Shown: positions 10,777 to 21,748 of the stretch, in pieces
Position numbering within the stretch: position 1 is the first letter of the stretch
How the letters are laid out: each line of letters starts with the position of its first letter
Assembly (NCBI RefSeq): GCF_902459465.1
Contig: NC_047075.1
Coordinates: 10,285,119 to 10,349,118 of the forward strand
DNA from: Asterias rubens
Lineage: Eukaryota; Echinodermata; Asteroidea; Forcipulatida; Asteriidae
DNA length: 64,000 bases
Reading direction: 5' to 3'
Program-made: the position numbers and the translations under genes
Notes under the pieces: generated by a model
The model's database searches: none
What the model was told of the DNA's origin: nothing
Seen by the model: only the letters and a program-made list of their open reading frames with translations

Positions 10777-11686
10777 TTATACTACTTGCCGTACTTTCAT
10801 GCTGCTTTTCATGAGGGAGTAACTTCGACCTTTCCATGCAATCCATTCTATTCCCTGTCCAAACGGTGCATCTGCCTGTTGGTAGTATGCACCATTTAGA
10901 TTAGCACTATGGCATTTGTTGTACCACCATCCACCTAAATACTGATTAGCACAATGTCTATCAACCCATCCATCGTTGTCCTGGTCCTTGGTAGTGAATG
11001 AGCGCCCATTGTGCCACGCTATCAGTGAATCACCTGCTGTACTCTGAGCATCATATGAACCAACATGGAGAGTGTAGCCATTGATCCGAACCAGTAAGGT
11101 CACGCAGGAAATCATTCCCTAACCAGAACTCATTCTGCAGATCACCAAACCCAGATTGGTATTCCGTCCAGTTACGATAAAAGTCAACAGTTCCATCTTG
11201 TCGCCTCTGGAACACGATCCAGCCTCCTCCATCTGTCTCCATATCACAGTAAACATCTAACCCATCAATCAGACTATTGGGGAAGATGGTGCATATGCCG
11301 TTGGCACGGTAACCAGCTTGATACAACATCAGACAACTGCTGTTGCTTTTAATGATGGACTTTGAAAATGAAGTGTTGTTTACATTGTTACCATAGTACA
11401 CACTTCCTTGCAGCTTAACAAAGTCATCTGGGCTGTGAGCTCTGCTGGCATTATTCAATACACAAACATGTTTTATGACGTGATAGTTGAATGAGCTACA
11501 AAGCGGATCTAAAGAGCAGTCACGCCCACAAGTTACAGGAGAGGATACAGTCTTCCAGTGAATTACATGATTCAGTAAGGCTCGGTTTTCAGCCGAGTAA
11601 AAAGTTGCAATGGACTGTTGTGGTTTTGCAATTTGGCAGGTTTGCACCATGGAAATCAGAAAAACGGCTGCCAAGATAACTTCCAT
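10777..11686 (-). pseudogene. Broken PAN + fibrinogen-domain gene (copy 3)
   Basis: Reads as a MEV-type FReD gene from the Met at 11686 (signal peptide MEVILAAVFLISMVQTC) through the PAN-like module and the first half of the FReD ([17 protein letters not shown]). Just after the DLTGS motif, near 11080-11090, about 80 bp found in all intact copies is missing. The loss removes ~27 residues and shifts the frame, so the remaining C-terminal part (HVGSYDAQSTAGDS, KDQDND, end RQVV at 10777) continues in another frame. An intron cannot explain it because the sequence is absent. Also odd: the second-half Cys of the SLKKCSM motif is Ser. Everything else is well preserved, so inactivation looks recent. 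Confidence 0.85.
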
Positions 11687-13120
11687 AATGAACGCTCTCA
11701 AATCAACTTACTTACGTTGTAGCAGATAAACAAAACAAATCAGAACTGTCTTAACCTTATGTGGGTTATTTGTTTTACGCCAACAGTAAGTATCTGACGC
11801 TAATGAACTGATGTTTTGGTCGCTCTGATTTGTATGGCTGTTTGCTCCACCTTTTGGCGTTTCCTATTCCACGGCAATACGATATGGACGGACGGCAAAC
11901 CATAACAGCTTAACGACAAACTACCAAATCATCAGTGAAGGATTTTGATTACCTGTTTCGTTCTTGGTAGACAAAAAAAAAACTTCTTCTTTTACATTAC
12001 GACTGCAGTCAAATGAAGACACACATAAAGGTTTCCACTAGCACGGTCAAGGTCATTTAGTTTCGACTGCAATAAATTGAAGGCAACCGTTGCCTAGTTG
12101 AAACCGTTGTAGTCTCGTTTGTTTTTAATGCATGCTAGTGTGTATGTTCGTCCTTAGTATCCAGTCTAAGGCAGAGTGTACGCATCACAACCAGTCGTTC
12201 AAGTTCACATGGTTGTGTGGACCGCATATCCAATGCATACATGTTGAAATATAGCCTATTAATTGCAAATATCTTTGTCCACGTAGGCACCAGCAGTTAT
12301 ACAATGGATCATGCTCTGGTACTTATGAAACCAGCAAAGCCGAATCATAGGTGTATTTCGTCACTGTCTTTGTTACAGAGCAATCGAGGTGTTTCCCAGT
12401 CACGTCATTAAGTATCTTCTCAGTTAGCGCACTACAATCCATCTACCCAGGTTTTAATGATGATTTAATAACTGGCGGCGATGTACTAGTCACTCTCAAT
12501 ACAACAATCGCTCATAAAAGAAACGGATGTCCAAGTTGAGACATCAATAAACCATAGACCAGATTTTATCGTGTGTAAATTTTGTGCAGCAACGTGCATC
12601 AAATATGTAGACTAAAAGCATTTTGATGAATAGTTTAGTATCCTAATAAAAATTACGAAAGGCTACGCTGTATTAAATTATTGATAAAGTTCGACAACAG
12701 GATCCTAAATGTAGCCACTGTACATACCTTGTAATTTGTCATACGGGTAAGGCTGTAACTGTAACTGACATTTAGTTAAAGTCAACACCGAACGAAGATA
12801 ACTTTGTTGCATCTGACAGGTTTGAGATTTACCTAATCATGGAAACATTAAAGGTTGTAGTCGTGATTAGTTTCGTGATGGAAAGTTGCACGAGTGCAAA
12901 AACGGTTCAGATTGTCAAAACTGTATCATATCTTCACGCTTTCACTTATTGGAACTGTTGTCTCTACTTAGTAAGCGGGTTCTGTTATTTGTTTAACCAC
13001 GGCCAGATCGTGAGAGGACAATCTAATTTTCATATGTTCTTCTCAAAATTTCACAGTAGTTTACAATGCTTTTACATGTCAATATATACATTCAAAAGCC
13101 AACAATTTTTTTTTTCACAT
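11687..13120. other. 5' flank of FReD copy 3 and intergenic
   Basis: Contains the MEV-type upstream similarity at ~12040-12080. At 12839-12901 on the plus strand an ATG opens METLKVVVVISFVMES, a signal-peptide-like start followed by CTSAK, then loses resemblance to anything; possibly the relic 5' end of another FReD copy. No complete gene. Confidence 0.35.
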
Positions 13121-13278
13121 ATTGACCAATCACAACGCAACGAAGGTCCGACAAATAAGGTCCGACATGCGTGCGCGAATGCTTGGCGCCCGCGGCAGAG
13201 TTGTACAGAAAGGCGATGGAGAGGCTCACGTGTTCTTGCTCACACGTGCGTCGTGGGCGGAGCCTAATGGATCGGTCT
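13121..13278. mobile_element. MITE family E, 5'-truncated copy
   Basis: About 80-90% similar to 32536-32724: shares ccgacaaataaggtccgaca, the ggcagagttgt block, tgttcttgctcacacgtgcg and the end ggatcggtct. The left inverted end is missing here. Confidence 0.7.
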
Positions 13279-13754
13279 ATTGGGCACCCATAAACTCGAA
13301 TAAACAGTAAAATAAGTGGATATAATATCAATTCAAAACGTATTTTGTTAAACACTCTGTTGATTATTAATTTGTAAAAATTGTCTGGCTTTCTTTCATC
13401 CAGATGGAAACAACATTGTGTTTTGAAGTACCAGATCACATTTGTTTGTCTTTCGATTCAGAAAGTAAAAACACACCTTGATTATTTCAGGAAAAAAAAA
13501 TGCTGATCCTTGCAATGGTTTTTCGTAGAGCAGTTTATTTGCCACAAAACTAAGCTGGTTATTAGTATCAATCGTGTGATTACAATTTCTTTACCACATA
13601 ACTTAGCAGGTTATTTGTATCAAACATGTGATTAAGCACTGCTTGACAAAATCAGAATGTTGAAACCCAAAAACTGTACCATACATTCACGTCAGGTCTT
13701 CGTATTACTCGACTAAACTTTGTCTCTTATTAAAGGTTATTGAACCATGACATA

Positions 13755-14672
13755 ATTCGACTAAGTGAATAAAAGGGTAGCGACAAGTTCTTAAACGGTA
13801 GGGTCGTTGCCGTGTGATACAGGCCCGAACCAAGCCGAGGGCATTTATCGCACGGCCACGATCCTGCAAGGTTTTAAACGGCAGTTTAAGAACGAGTCAC
13901 TACTATTTTATTCCAATTCATAAATGCCTGTTTGGAAGGCGTAATAAAGTAAGAAACTCGATCAAACTTATCCGTTTTCCGACGTCCTTCATCTCTGTAC
14001 GTTTTCGGATATGCATTCGAGGGAGTCTTCGGATTTGCATTCGTGCGCGTATAGTCTTGGTGCATTGCTGTATGGTGCAAATGAAGGTGACTTAACTCGT
14101 CTGCAAAGGCTACAAAATAGGGCTGTAAGACTAATCTATCTTGTTGCACAATTGTTACGTTGCCTTCATTGGCTACCAATTCGAGCCCGGATTAATTTCA
14201 AACTTCTCGTCATTGTTTTCAAATGTATCCACTCTATAGCACCTTCATATCTTCAAGAAACATCCGGGAAGCCAGTACATTGGAACGGTTCAAAAATATG
14301 CTCAAAACCCATTTATTTGTTTAATCTGGCCATTTTTGTTTGTGCTTGTACTGTTTGTTGTATCTTTGTCTTTGCATTGTTTGTTTCTTTGTAAATGTAA
14401 AGCGCTCCGTTCTGTGTGGGGCGCTATATAAATGCCTTTATTATTATTATTATTATTATTAATTTACGTTCTCCTTTCGCACACAGCACGGACAATTAAC
14501 CAACAGCGCCCGCATCGCCCGTAACGAGAAACGTCGTGCATCATTACAATAGCGTCTAGCATCCGAAAATCACCGGTTATAAACAGCTCCAGCTGGTTAT
14601 TATCAACCGTTTAAACACCCCACGTGACGCGCTCTCCACTAATAGGAATAGCGAAACAGTCTGGTGTTTTTA
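13755..14672. mobile_element. Large palindromic MITE (family D) split by a LINE tail
   Basis: Left part 13755-14055 and right part 14464-14672 match, in reverse order, the uninterrupted copy at 33423-33790 (shared: ttttaaacggcagtttaaga; ttattacgcc; cacgtgacgcgctctccac). It contains internal inverted repeats such as ttcttaaacgg/ccgt-ttaagaac. The LINE 3' end at 14058-14463 is inserted in it. Confidence 0.6.
14058..14463 (+). mobile_element. CR1/L2-like LINE 3' end
   Basis: The plus-strand translation keeps the C-terminal part of a non-LTR reverse-transcriptase ORF: RLQRLQNRAVRLI, then LHWLPIRARINFKLL and IAPSYLQE. It is followed by a typical 3' UTR (agcgctccg, gcgctatataaatgcc) and a (TTA)n tail. 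5'-truncated, frames broken, non-functional. Confidence 0.8.
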
Positions 14673-15153
14673 TGAATTTGTTTTTAATATGAAGTTGAGT
14701 GAAAATGTTTTTCGCATTATCTTACCACCATTCCACATAAGCATAATATTTGAAACACCATTCTTAAGTTATTCGTCCAACAAAAACAATTTACTTTAAA
14801 GTATCACTGTTCACCTGACACGTTGTTCTACTACCATTATTACTATTGTGCACCTAAACAAGCGCATTATATGCACATAATAAACTCCTCAATAGCATTG
14901 AAAAAACTGCATTTTAGTCAAATAACGTTCTGCATCTCCAGTTTAAGTAATATGGCACTCGTGGAGCTACGTATTCAATAAGTCTCTATAACATACTGTT
15001 CGACTTTGCTGCTCAAACATTTGAGCTCAACATTTTAAACTTGAAGATTTTAGCTTTTAAGAAGTATTTTGTTTAACATTGCAATCATTTTTGACTGTGC
15101 CTTGTCAAAAGAGGAATCTGCAATAGAGAAATCTTCATTCCCAAATCAGGATT
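14673..15153. other. Intergenic, no feature recognised
   Basis: AT-rich sequence between the palindromic element and the truncated FReD copy; nothing identified. Confidence 0.3.
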
Positions 15154-15720
15154 TTATTTACTCAAACTATATTTTTTTTCATTGTTAACTCCTTCCAATA
15201 CAACTTTAGTGAAAACTTCAGCCCAGGTACGGTAAAAGTCAACAGAGCCATTATGTCTTCTCTGAAACACGATCCAGCCTCCACCATCTGTCTCCATATC
15301 ACAGTAAACCCGTGTTACATCATTCAGACCTGTCACTATGGGGAAAATGATGTATATGTCATTGTCACGGTAACCAGCTTGATACATCTTAAGACAACTT
15401 TCGACACGTTCATTGTTGGATGCTGAAAACGAGGGACTGTTCACGTTGTCATCATAGTACACACTTCCTTGCAGCTCAACGAAGTCATCTGGGCTGAGTG
15501 CTCTGTTGGCATTATTCAACACACAAACACGTTTCTTGGTGTGATAGTTGAATGAGCCACATTGTTCGTACATAGAGCAGTCTCGCCCACACATCAAAGG
15601 AGGAGATACAGTCTTCCACTGAACCACATGGTTCAATAAGGCTCGGTTTTCAGCCAAGTAGAAAGCTTCGATGGACCGTTCCTGCTTTGCGCCCTGGCAG
15701 GTTTGTACCATCAGTTCCAT
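15154..15720 (-). pseudogene. Truncated PAN + fibrinogen-domain gene (copy 4)
   Basis: MEV-type copy. From the Met at 15720 it reads [12 protein letters not shown], i.e. the hydrophobic core of the signal peptide (about 8-10 residues) is deleted compared with the copy at 11686. The PAN-like module (CGRDC, QC, VC) and the FReD start ([17 protein letters not shown]) follow. Similarity ends abruptly after FYRTWAE near 15218; the frame then runs through unrelated sequence to a stop at 15154. About two thirds of the FReD is missing, so it should not fold or be secreted. Confidence 0.85.
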
Positions 15721-17709
15721 GATGAACGTCCGTTGATAAACAATTCGGAAGTAGAAAATTTGACGCAACATTTAGAGAGTGAGACTTAGACGCAATTTAC
15801 AGATCGAATGAGCTAAATCTTTGCTAGCAGGGACATTTAAGGCCGTTGGCTCCAACCATTGACGTAAACGTCTCCCAACGATAAACAAAGACAAACGACC
15901 TAATTATCTTTAGCAGGTTATGTTTTCTAAACTTTTCCCAGACATGATAATTAGGTCCGGGCTGCAATAACCCTTATGAGGACTGATGCATATAAACGTT
16001 TTTTTTTACCAGTAACGTTTCTGTTAATTGGGCTCTTTGTCTGTAATCCGTTACCATGATTGGGCAAAAAAATCGCCATCATAATGGTCAGACTTGTGTT
16101 GGAGATAATTGCTTGGACTTTACAATCAATACTTACATTGTAATACTTTACGGGTTAGCTTGCAATAGTTTAGTGTACGTTTTCTGGCAATCATTGGCTT
16201 TTCTACTAGAGCCACAGTTAAATCGAGCATAATGGAGACCATAACGGTAGAAATGTTTCAAAGCCTCGAGAGTGGTCGAACCAATACTTTTATAATAACT
16301 AAATCTTTGTCCACAAACAAATTTGATTGCAGTTAGCAAAACTCATTGACGTTGTCAATGTGGTTGGCCTATACAGAACATAGTGACAAACGAGAGTAAT
16401 AAGTACATCGTTATAAACAGTTGTTTTGTGATGCTCTATATTCCCCAACCTGTGCCGCACCATTCTCGGGCCCATCATTTTCGGCGGCGAGCGCGCACTG
16501 CTATACGGTTTGTTTGCTAGTTGGCGCAACCAGCTTAGGGACCTCTTACACGAGAACGGGAGTTTCCCAGTGATTTTTGTCCAGATGTTTTAATCAAGCA
16601 TGCAGGAGCATATCGTTCCTCGTTCCAGGGTGCCATTGAAGTTCGTCTTCTCATCGTGTCAACATCGCAACGTCGTTGTACTCTGCAAGGTCCTCAGTTT
16701 TGCATCCTTGCTCCAGTTGGGGCATGTCAGGAGATGCCCCTACTGGAGCTAGAATGCAAAAGACAAACGACACAATTATTCCTGGCGGAATCAATTTCTC
16801 GGCCACGATAATTTAGTGGGGACTGCAATAACCATTAGCAGGATACTGTTGCCTATACAAATATTGGCAGTAACGTTTCTGTTAATTGGGCTTTGTGTCT
16901 GTAATCCATTACCATGATTGGGCGAAGAAATCGCCATCATAATGGCCAGATCTGTGTTTGAGATAAATGCTTTGACTTTGTAATCAATACTTACATCGTA
17001 ACACTTAACGGGGAAGCTATACGCGACTAATGGTACGTTTTATGGTTATCATGGGCTTTCCTCCTAGATCCATAATGGAAATCCAAGCGGTGGAAAATGT
17101 GTGTTTTTTACCGCTTCATTTCTATTATCAGTGTGGCGAGGCTCTTGGGATCTTGAACGATGATTCTTGATTTATTCTATTCAAAACGAATGTGTGTGCT
17201 CTTTTTAATGCTTTTCTCTAACACATTTTTTGCCTGTGTGTTTATACATTTGATAAATCATTCTTTGCTTGTAATATATTAATATCGTTAATGACTGTTT
17301 TTGTAAACTGTAAATTTTGGCTTTTAGCAGACAAGTTCATTGCAGTAAGCAACACTCATTGACGTTACCGTTTCCAGATCAAAGGGGTAGGTCATTACAA
17401 AACTTAGTGACAAACAATGGTAATAAGCTTGAAGAAAATCAATCAATCAATCCATCAAGACGAGTGCCATGTAGAAGATCGAGCCTGCCCAGTTATTGTT
17501 GTCCAGATGTTTCGATCCAGCATATAGGAGTAAAGTTCCTCAGTGCTTGCCAAGCCGTTTTTTCCGTGTCATGGTGTTTACGATGGAAATACATCTTTTC
17601 CATAACTGATAATTTATCCTTTGTGGGTTCGAATTTTAAAAGTTTTCTCGGCCAAGATATTTAGGTAGGGACTGCATTAACCATTACCAGGATACGAATG
17701 CCCAAAAAA

Positions 17710-18395
17710 CCTTGACTTACTTAGACTGAGGGGCTCCTGCGTCGTCCGACGCATGAGGCAGTCAACGCTCTCCAGTCAGATCGGTCAGCAGTCAGTGACC
17801 TGACGTCGCTACAGCCTTTATTGACCAAGGTCCCGCTGGATGGTCTGGTGCCAGTTCATTTTAGGTCGGCCTCTCCTCATCCTTCCCGACGAGTTCCACC
17901 ACAGGAATTGGTTGGCGAGTCTCGATGGGGGGGGGGGGGGGGGGGTGGGGGGAGTCGAAGGCATCAAGTTTCTACAATTGACTTGATTTTAAGTGCCAAA
18001 ATTCGCAGCCATATAGAGTAAAGTACAAAGCGCGTTGGAATTGTAGAAGCGAAGCTTGGTTTGAAGAGAAAACTTCTTGCTTGTCCAGATCTTATTAAGC
18101 TGGTTGAAGGCTGCGGAGGCTTTACCTATTCTGCAGCTGATTTCATGATCCATTGATCCCTGGCTGTTGATGGAGCTTCCCAGGTAGGTAAAGTCATCCA
18201 CTACATCAACTTTATCTTGCCCAAGAGAATGTCAGGTGTTGTCTGGTGATCACCTGATCTGAAAGCATGATTTTTTTTTTTTTTTTCTGCTGATCATGAG
18301 ACCCATTTTAGCTGAGGCATCACTGATGGGGTCCATTTCAGTCTGGAGACCCTGGGTACTGTCGGACAATGCTGCGATATCATCAGCAAAAAACC
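17710..18395 (-). pseudogene. RTE-like LINE reverse-transcriptase remnant
   Basis: On the minus strand, 18250-18390 encodes the RT catalytic box FADDIAALSDST followed by SAKMGLMIS. After a break, 17989-18201 encodes YLGSSINSQGS, then EISCRIGKASAAFNQLNKIW and TKLRFYNSN, the usual RTE-type C-terminal RT segment. The frame is interrupted by a poly-T tract at 18270-18286 and a G-run at 17929-17946. It sits inside the third flank repeat, so it inserted after the triplication. Confidence 0.75.
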
Positions 18396-18484
18396 TTGGT
18401 AGTAACGTTTCTAATAAATGGGCTCTTTGTTTGCAGTTCATTGCTATGGTTATGCAAGTAATTCGCCATCGAAGTGGCAATACC

Positions 18485-18681
18485 TTAAAGGTACCCGTTG
18501 CTTTGGATCGGTCATGTTGGTCTTTGGAAAATCGTTTTTGAAACCGTTTCGTATGCGATACATGAAAAGATAACTTAAAAGTTCAAAATGATCCACACAT
18601 CCATGCATCGAACGGTTTCAAACGTTTCAAACGCTTTCGAAAAGACCAACTCGCACGACCTAAGGCAACGTGTCCCTTTAA
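18485..18681. mobile_element. TTAA-bordered palindromic MITE (family G)
   Basis: Starts TTAAAGGTACCCGTTGC and ends GCAACGTGTCCCTTTAA; the whole 197 bp folds back (gttggtctttggaaa against tttcgaaaagaccaac). Partial relatives at 29301-29440 and 35128-35150 share ggaacacgttgcctt. Confidence 0.7.
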
Positions 18682-18860
18682 CGTGCCCCTCAGCAATCAA
18701 TCCTTACATCGTTATACTTTACCGGTACGCTGAACACTACTTAAGTGTGCGTTTTTGGTAATGGTTTTTTATAATATATTTGTATCGAAATGGTAGCCAT
18801 AATGCCAATGGATATACATTAGCCAAGGCTGTTATGGCCAACCAGCAGACAAAGCATTCT

Positions 18861-19270
18861 GTTGAAAATTGATGTATGCCCAAGACTCATCACACATGTA
18901 CAATGCTTCCTACGGTTGCTCGCGTACAGGGAAATGATTGTTTGCGCACATGTTTTGTGAGTGAGATGGTTCAAGTTCATCACACTTGTAAATTGTGATT
19001 AACTTTATATTTCACAGGCATTTTTATTGTTACTGTTTTACATGTGTTCACATTGAAACACAAACAAAACAGTGATATAACCATGTTCATATTTTACAGG
19101 AATTACTAACTGTTACCAATTAATAAGACAGGTTGAACAATAAAATAACAAATGACAAGTATAAAACCGCAAATTATTTTAATACTGATTTTATAAAATT
19201 TCAGTAAATTTACTGACACAACTATTTGTAAAACAGCTAAAAATATGTTTATTTGTAGTCCGGTGTAAGT
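18861..19270. other. Intergenic, no feature recognised
   Basis: AT-rich; nothing supportable. Confidence 0.3.
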
Positions 19271-19625
19271 TTAAAGACACTGGGCACTATTGGTTAGTGT
19301 TAAAGACCAGTCTTCCCACTAGGTGTATCTGAACATATGCATAACATAACAAGCATGTGGAAATTTGACCTATATCGGTCGTCGAAGTTGCGAGATAATA
19401 ATTAAAGAAAAAACACCTTTGTCACACGAAGTTTTGTGCTTTCAGATGCTTGATTTCGAGACCTCAAAATCTAATTCTGATGTCTCGAAATCAAATTCGT
19501 AGAAAATTACTTTTTTTTCTCGAAAACTACGTCACTTCAGAGGGAACCGTTTCTCACTATGTTTTAAACTATCAACCTCGCCCCATTACTCGCTAAATGT
19601 AACCAATTGTGTCCACTGCCTTTAA
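19271..19625. mobile_element. MITE family A copy
   Basis: TTAA at both borders, ends aaagacactgggcactattg and caattgtgtccactgccttt, central tttcgagacctc/gatgtctcgaaa palindrome. Opposite orientation to the copy at 3279. Confidence 0.8.
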
Positions 19626-19879
19626 AACAAAAACAAGGTTTGTCTTTAGGAAATTGGGTCATAGCTTTATTTTGATGCAACTTAACCTTGGGATCAGGGA
19701 GAACATGTTAATTCATTGAAATTGTAGCTACAATACAAAACGCCGTTTGCTTGTCATACATGAGTAAGCTGTCTGTATAATAAATATAAATGTAAGCATA
19801 AATAATTTGCAACTTATGAATACAAAAAGTCATTGGAACGATGTTTTCGTAAGAACAATTTATTTCTTCGTAAATATAG

Positions 19880-20030
19880 TCTGCCAAGTGTTCCGTAAAT
19901 AATTAGCGGATACCATTGTACAGTACGTCACGGCCAAACCTATTAAGATTTTGCTTTTTGAACGAGTGCAGTACTATAGAAGTCGCGCGGAAATTAATAA
20001 CGTGGACACAATGGTGTGCATGCATCACTG
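19880..20030 (+). promoter_or_regulatory. Conserved upstream module of MGAI-type FReD genes
   Basis: Counterpart of 5560-5700 (minus strand), 390-540 bp before the ATG at 20417: tctgccaagtgttccgtaaa and ttgaacgagtgcagtac are shared. Conservation outside the coding sequence suggests common control or a common duplication unit. Confidence 0.45.
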
Positions 20031-20416
20031 AATCTATTGAAAAGACACACAGATATATTTGACCTAATAGTTTGACGGAAACAGGTAGCTGTATTTAAAA
20101 ATACACCAGCAACGATCTAAAATTGAATTACATATTCAAGGGTAACAGTTGCGCTACCATGATAAGAAACACCACTGGACTTGTGTGGTTTAAGACGTTT
20201 ATTAAGCACGCACTCTAAATTTGTCTCAGTGTCAAAGAATAGATCAAGGGTAAGGAGCTTCTTTTTGAAATGCATCTATCTGGCTCTGCGGACATTTTGC
20301 ATTGCATTTGATAATTTTGTGTTGAGATCAGCAAGTCTGACTGACAATTTATTCGCATATTCAGCATAGTCTTCTGTTTATTTATCATATCACACAAGAC
20401 TACTACATCCTTTAGC

Positions 20417-21403
20417 ATGGGAGCTATTGTCTTAGCTTTGACTCTGTTGCTCATGGTACTTTATTGTCAGAGTGAAAATCCACAGAGATTTATCTCGACC
20501 ATGTATCAAGCTACACATCGAGCCTTAGAGAATCATGTGTTTCAACGGAAGACTGTATCTTCTCCAGTGATTTGTGGGCGAGACTGCTCTATGGATCCAC
20601 GATGTGTGTCGTTCAACTACCAAATAGATGACCATGTTTGCGAATTAAACAATAACACCAGTGCAAATAACCCTACAGACTTTACCGAATCGCAAGGAAG
20701 TGTCTACTTCGATGCAGAGTTGGACACGCCATTATTTGCCGTTCCAGATATGAAAATGTATAGCAGTTGTCTAAAGATACATCAAGCTGGTTATCGTGAC
20801 AATGGCATATACACAATCTACCCAACAAGTCTACCTGATGGGGTAATGGTCTACTGTGATATGGAGACAGATGGAGGAGGCTGGATCGTGTTCCAGAGGA
20901 GACAAGACGGGATTGTTGACTTTTACTGTACCTGGGCTGAGTACCAATCTGGGTTTGGTGATCTACATAATGAGTTCTGGTTGGGGAATGATATCCTGCG
21001 TGACCTTACTGGATCGGGTCAATGGCAACTTAGAGTAGATATGGAAGATTGGCAGTCCAACAAGTTCTGGGCTTCTTATGGTGAGTTTGCTGTTACAGGT
21101 GACAAGTACACTCTCAATGTTGGTTCATATGACGCTCAAAGTACAGCCGGTGAACAGTTGATACATCATAATGGTCATCCATTCACCACGAAGGATCAGG
21201 ACAATGATGCAAAGCCTGGTAAGAATTGTGCCGAGCTATTTGAAGGTGCCTGGTGGTTTAATGAATGCTTTTGGGTTCATCTGAATGGTAAATACTATCC
21301 ACAGCAAGAGGTACCAGACCTACAGGGACTACAATGGGGTCGATCAGGAGGATATTATTACTCCCTGAAGAAATGCAGCATGAAAATACGGCAAGTTATG
21401 TAA
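20417..21403 (+). CDS. Secreted PAN/apple-like + fibrinogen-domain protein (copy 5)
   Basis: Complete single-exon ORF of 328 residues, MGAI subfamily. Signal peptide identical to that of the gene at 4134-5117 and the next 12 residues are too. PAN-like Cys at 53, 57, 63 and 75. FReD at 118-328 with Cys118/147 and Cys271/284, [11 protein letters not shown] (146-156), FWLGND (187-192), KDQDND (259-264) and VHLNG. Oddity: Cys171 (FYCTWAE) replaces the Arg present in every other copy, adding an unpaired Cys beside Cys320. The strongest variation from its sister lies at 241-315, the region forming the ligand-binding surface in FReD structures. It lies on the opposite strand to copy 1, so the family spread by more than simple tandem copying. 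Confidence 0.9.
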   Translation: MGAIVLALTLLLMVLYCQSENPQRFISTMYQATHRALENHVFQRKTVSSPVICGRDCSMDPRCVSFNYQIDDHVCELNNNTSANNPTDFTESQGSVYFDAELDTPLFAVPDMKMYSSCLKIHQAGYRDNGIYTIYPTSLPDGVMVYCDMETDGGGWIVFQRRQDGIVDFYCTWAEYQSGFGDLHNEFWLGNDILRDLTGSGQWQLRVDMEDWQSNKFWASYGEFAVTGDKYTLNVGSYDAQSTAGEQLIHHNGHPFTTKDQDNDAKPGKNCAELFEGAWWFNECFWVHLNGKYYPQQEVPDLQGLQWGRSGGYYYSLKKCSMKIRQVM

Positions 21404-21748
21404 CTCTGACATCAGACCCTCATTGGGAAAAAACGAAACTAAAGACAATGCTCCTAGAGATGGGGAGAAACAAAAACTGAAACTAAAAACGTAGATTGTA
21501 AAGTCAATATTTGTTATATTATTTTGAATTTGAATTTGTAGATACTGCATATTATGGCCTTGATTGTATAGAGGAGGGACATATGTTTTATATCAGTTAT
21601 CAGAGTAAATACATATTAAATGCTAACTTTATGACTAGAAATGTTTTGAAATGGTGCATTTATGCGCAACGATTGCACTCGCCTCTTCTCAGGAAGAGAG
21701 GAGGAGAAAAAAGCACAATTAATGTAATTGTTGGATCGATATTTAAAT
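21404..21748. other. 3' flank of FReD copy 5
   Basis: Downstream AT-rich sequence, probably including the 3' UTR; no repeat or gene recognised. Confidence 0.3.

Larger units (their letters stand above)
15899..18860. repeat. Triplicated ~860-bp flank segment
   Basis: Three diverged direct copies: ~15899-16745, ~16763-17630 and ~17636-18860. Each contains gtaacgtttctgttaattgg or a variant (16012, 16870, 18402), ccatcataatgg-type sequence, caatacttacat, cactcattgacgtt and ttgtccagatgttt. The first two are 858 bp apart. The third is split by an RTE-like LINE remnant and a MITE. No coding sequence recognised; it forms the upstream flank of the remnant at 15154. Confidence 0.65.

Noticed and set aside
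11051-11115. Intron explaining the broken FReD copy 3
   Set aside because: The missing coding sequence is absent from the DNA, so splicing cannot restore it.
13092-13439. 115-codon minus-strand ORF
   Set aside because: Overlaps MITE family E and poly-T sequence; no domain.
20856-21038. Second-frame ORF MIWRQMEEAGS within FReD copy 5
   Set aside because: Recurs in the same out-of-frame place in other copies (8356-8538, 27592-27774) only because the nucleotide sequence is conserved.
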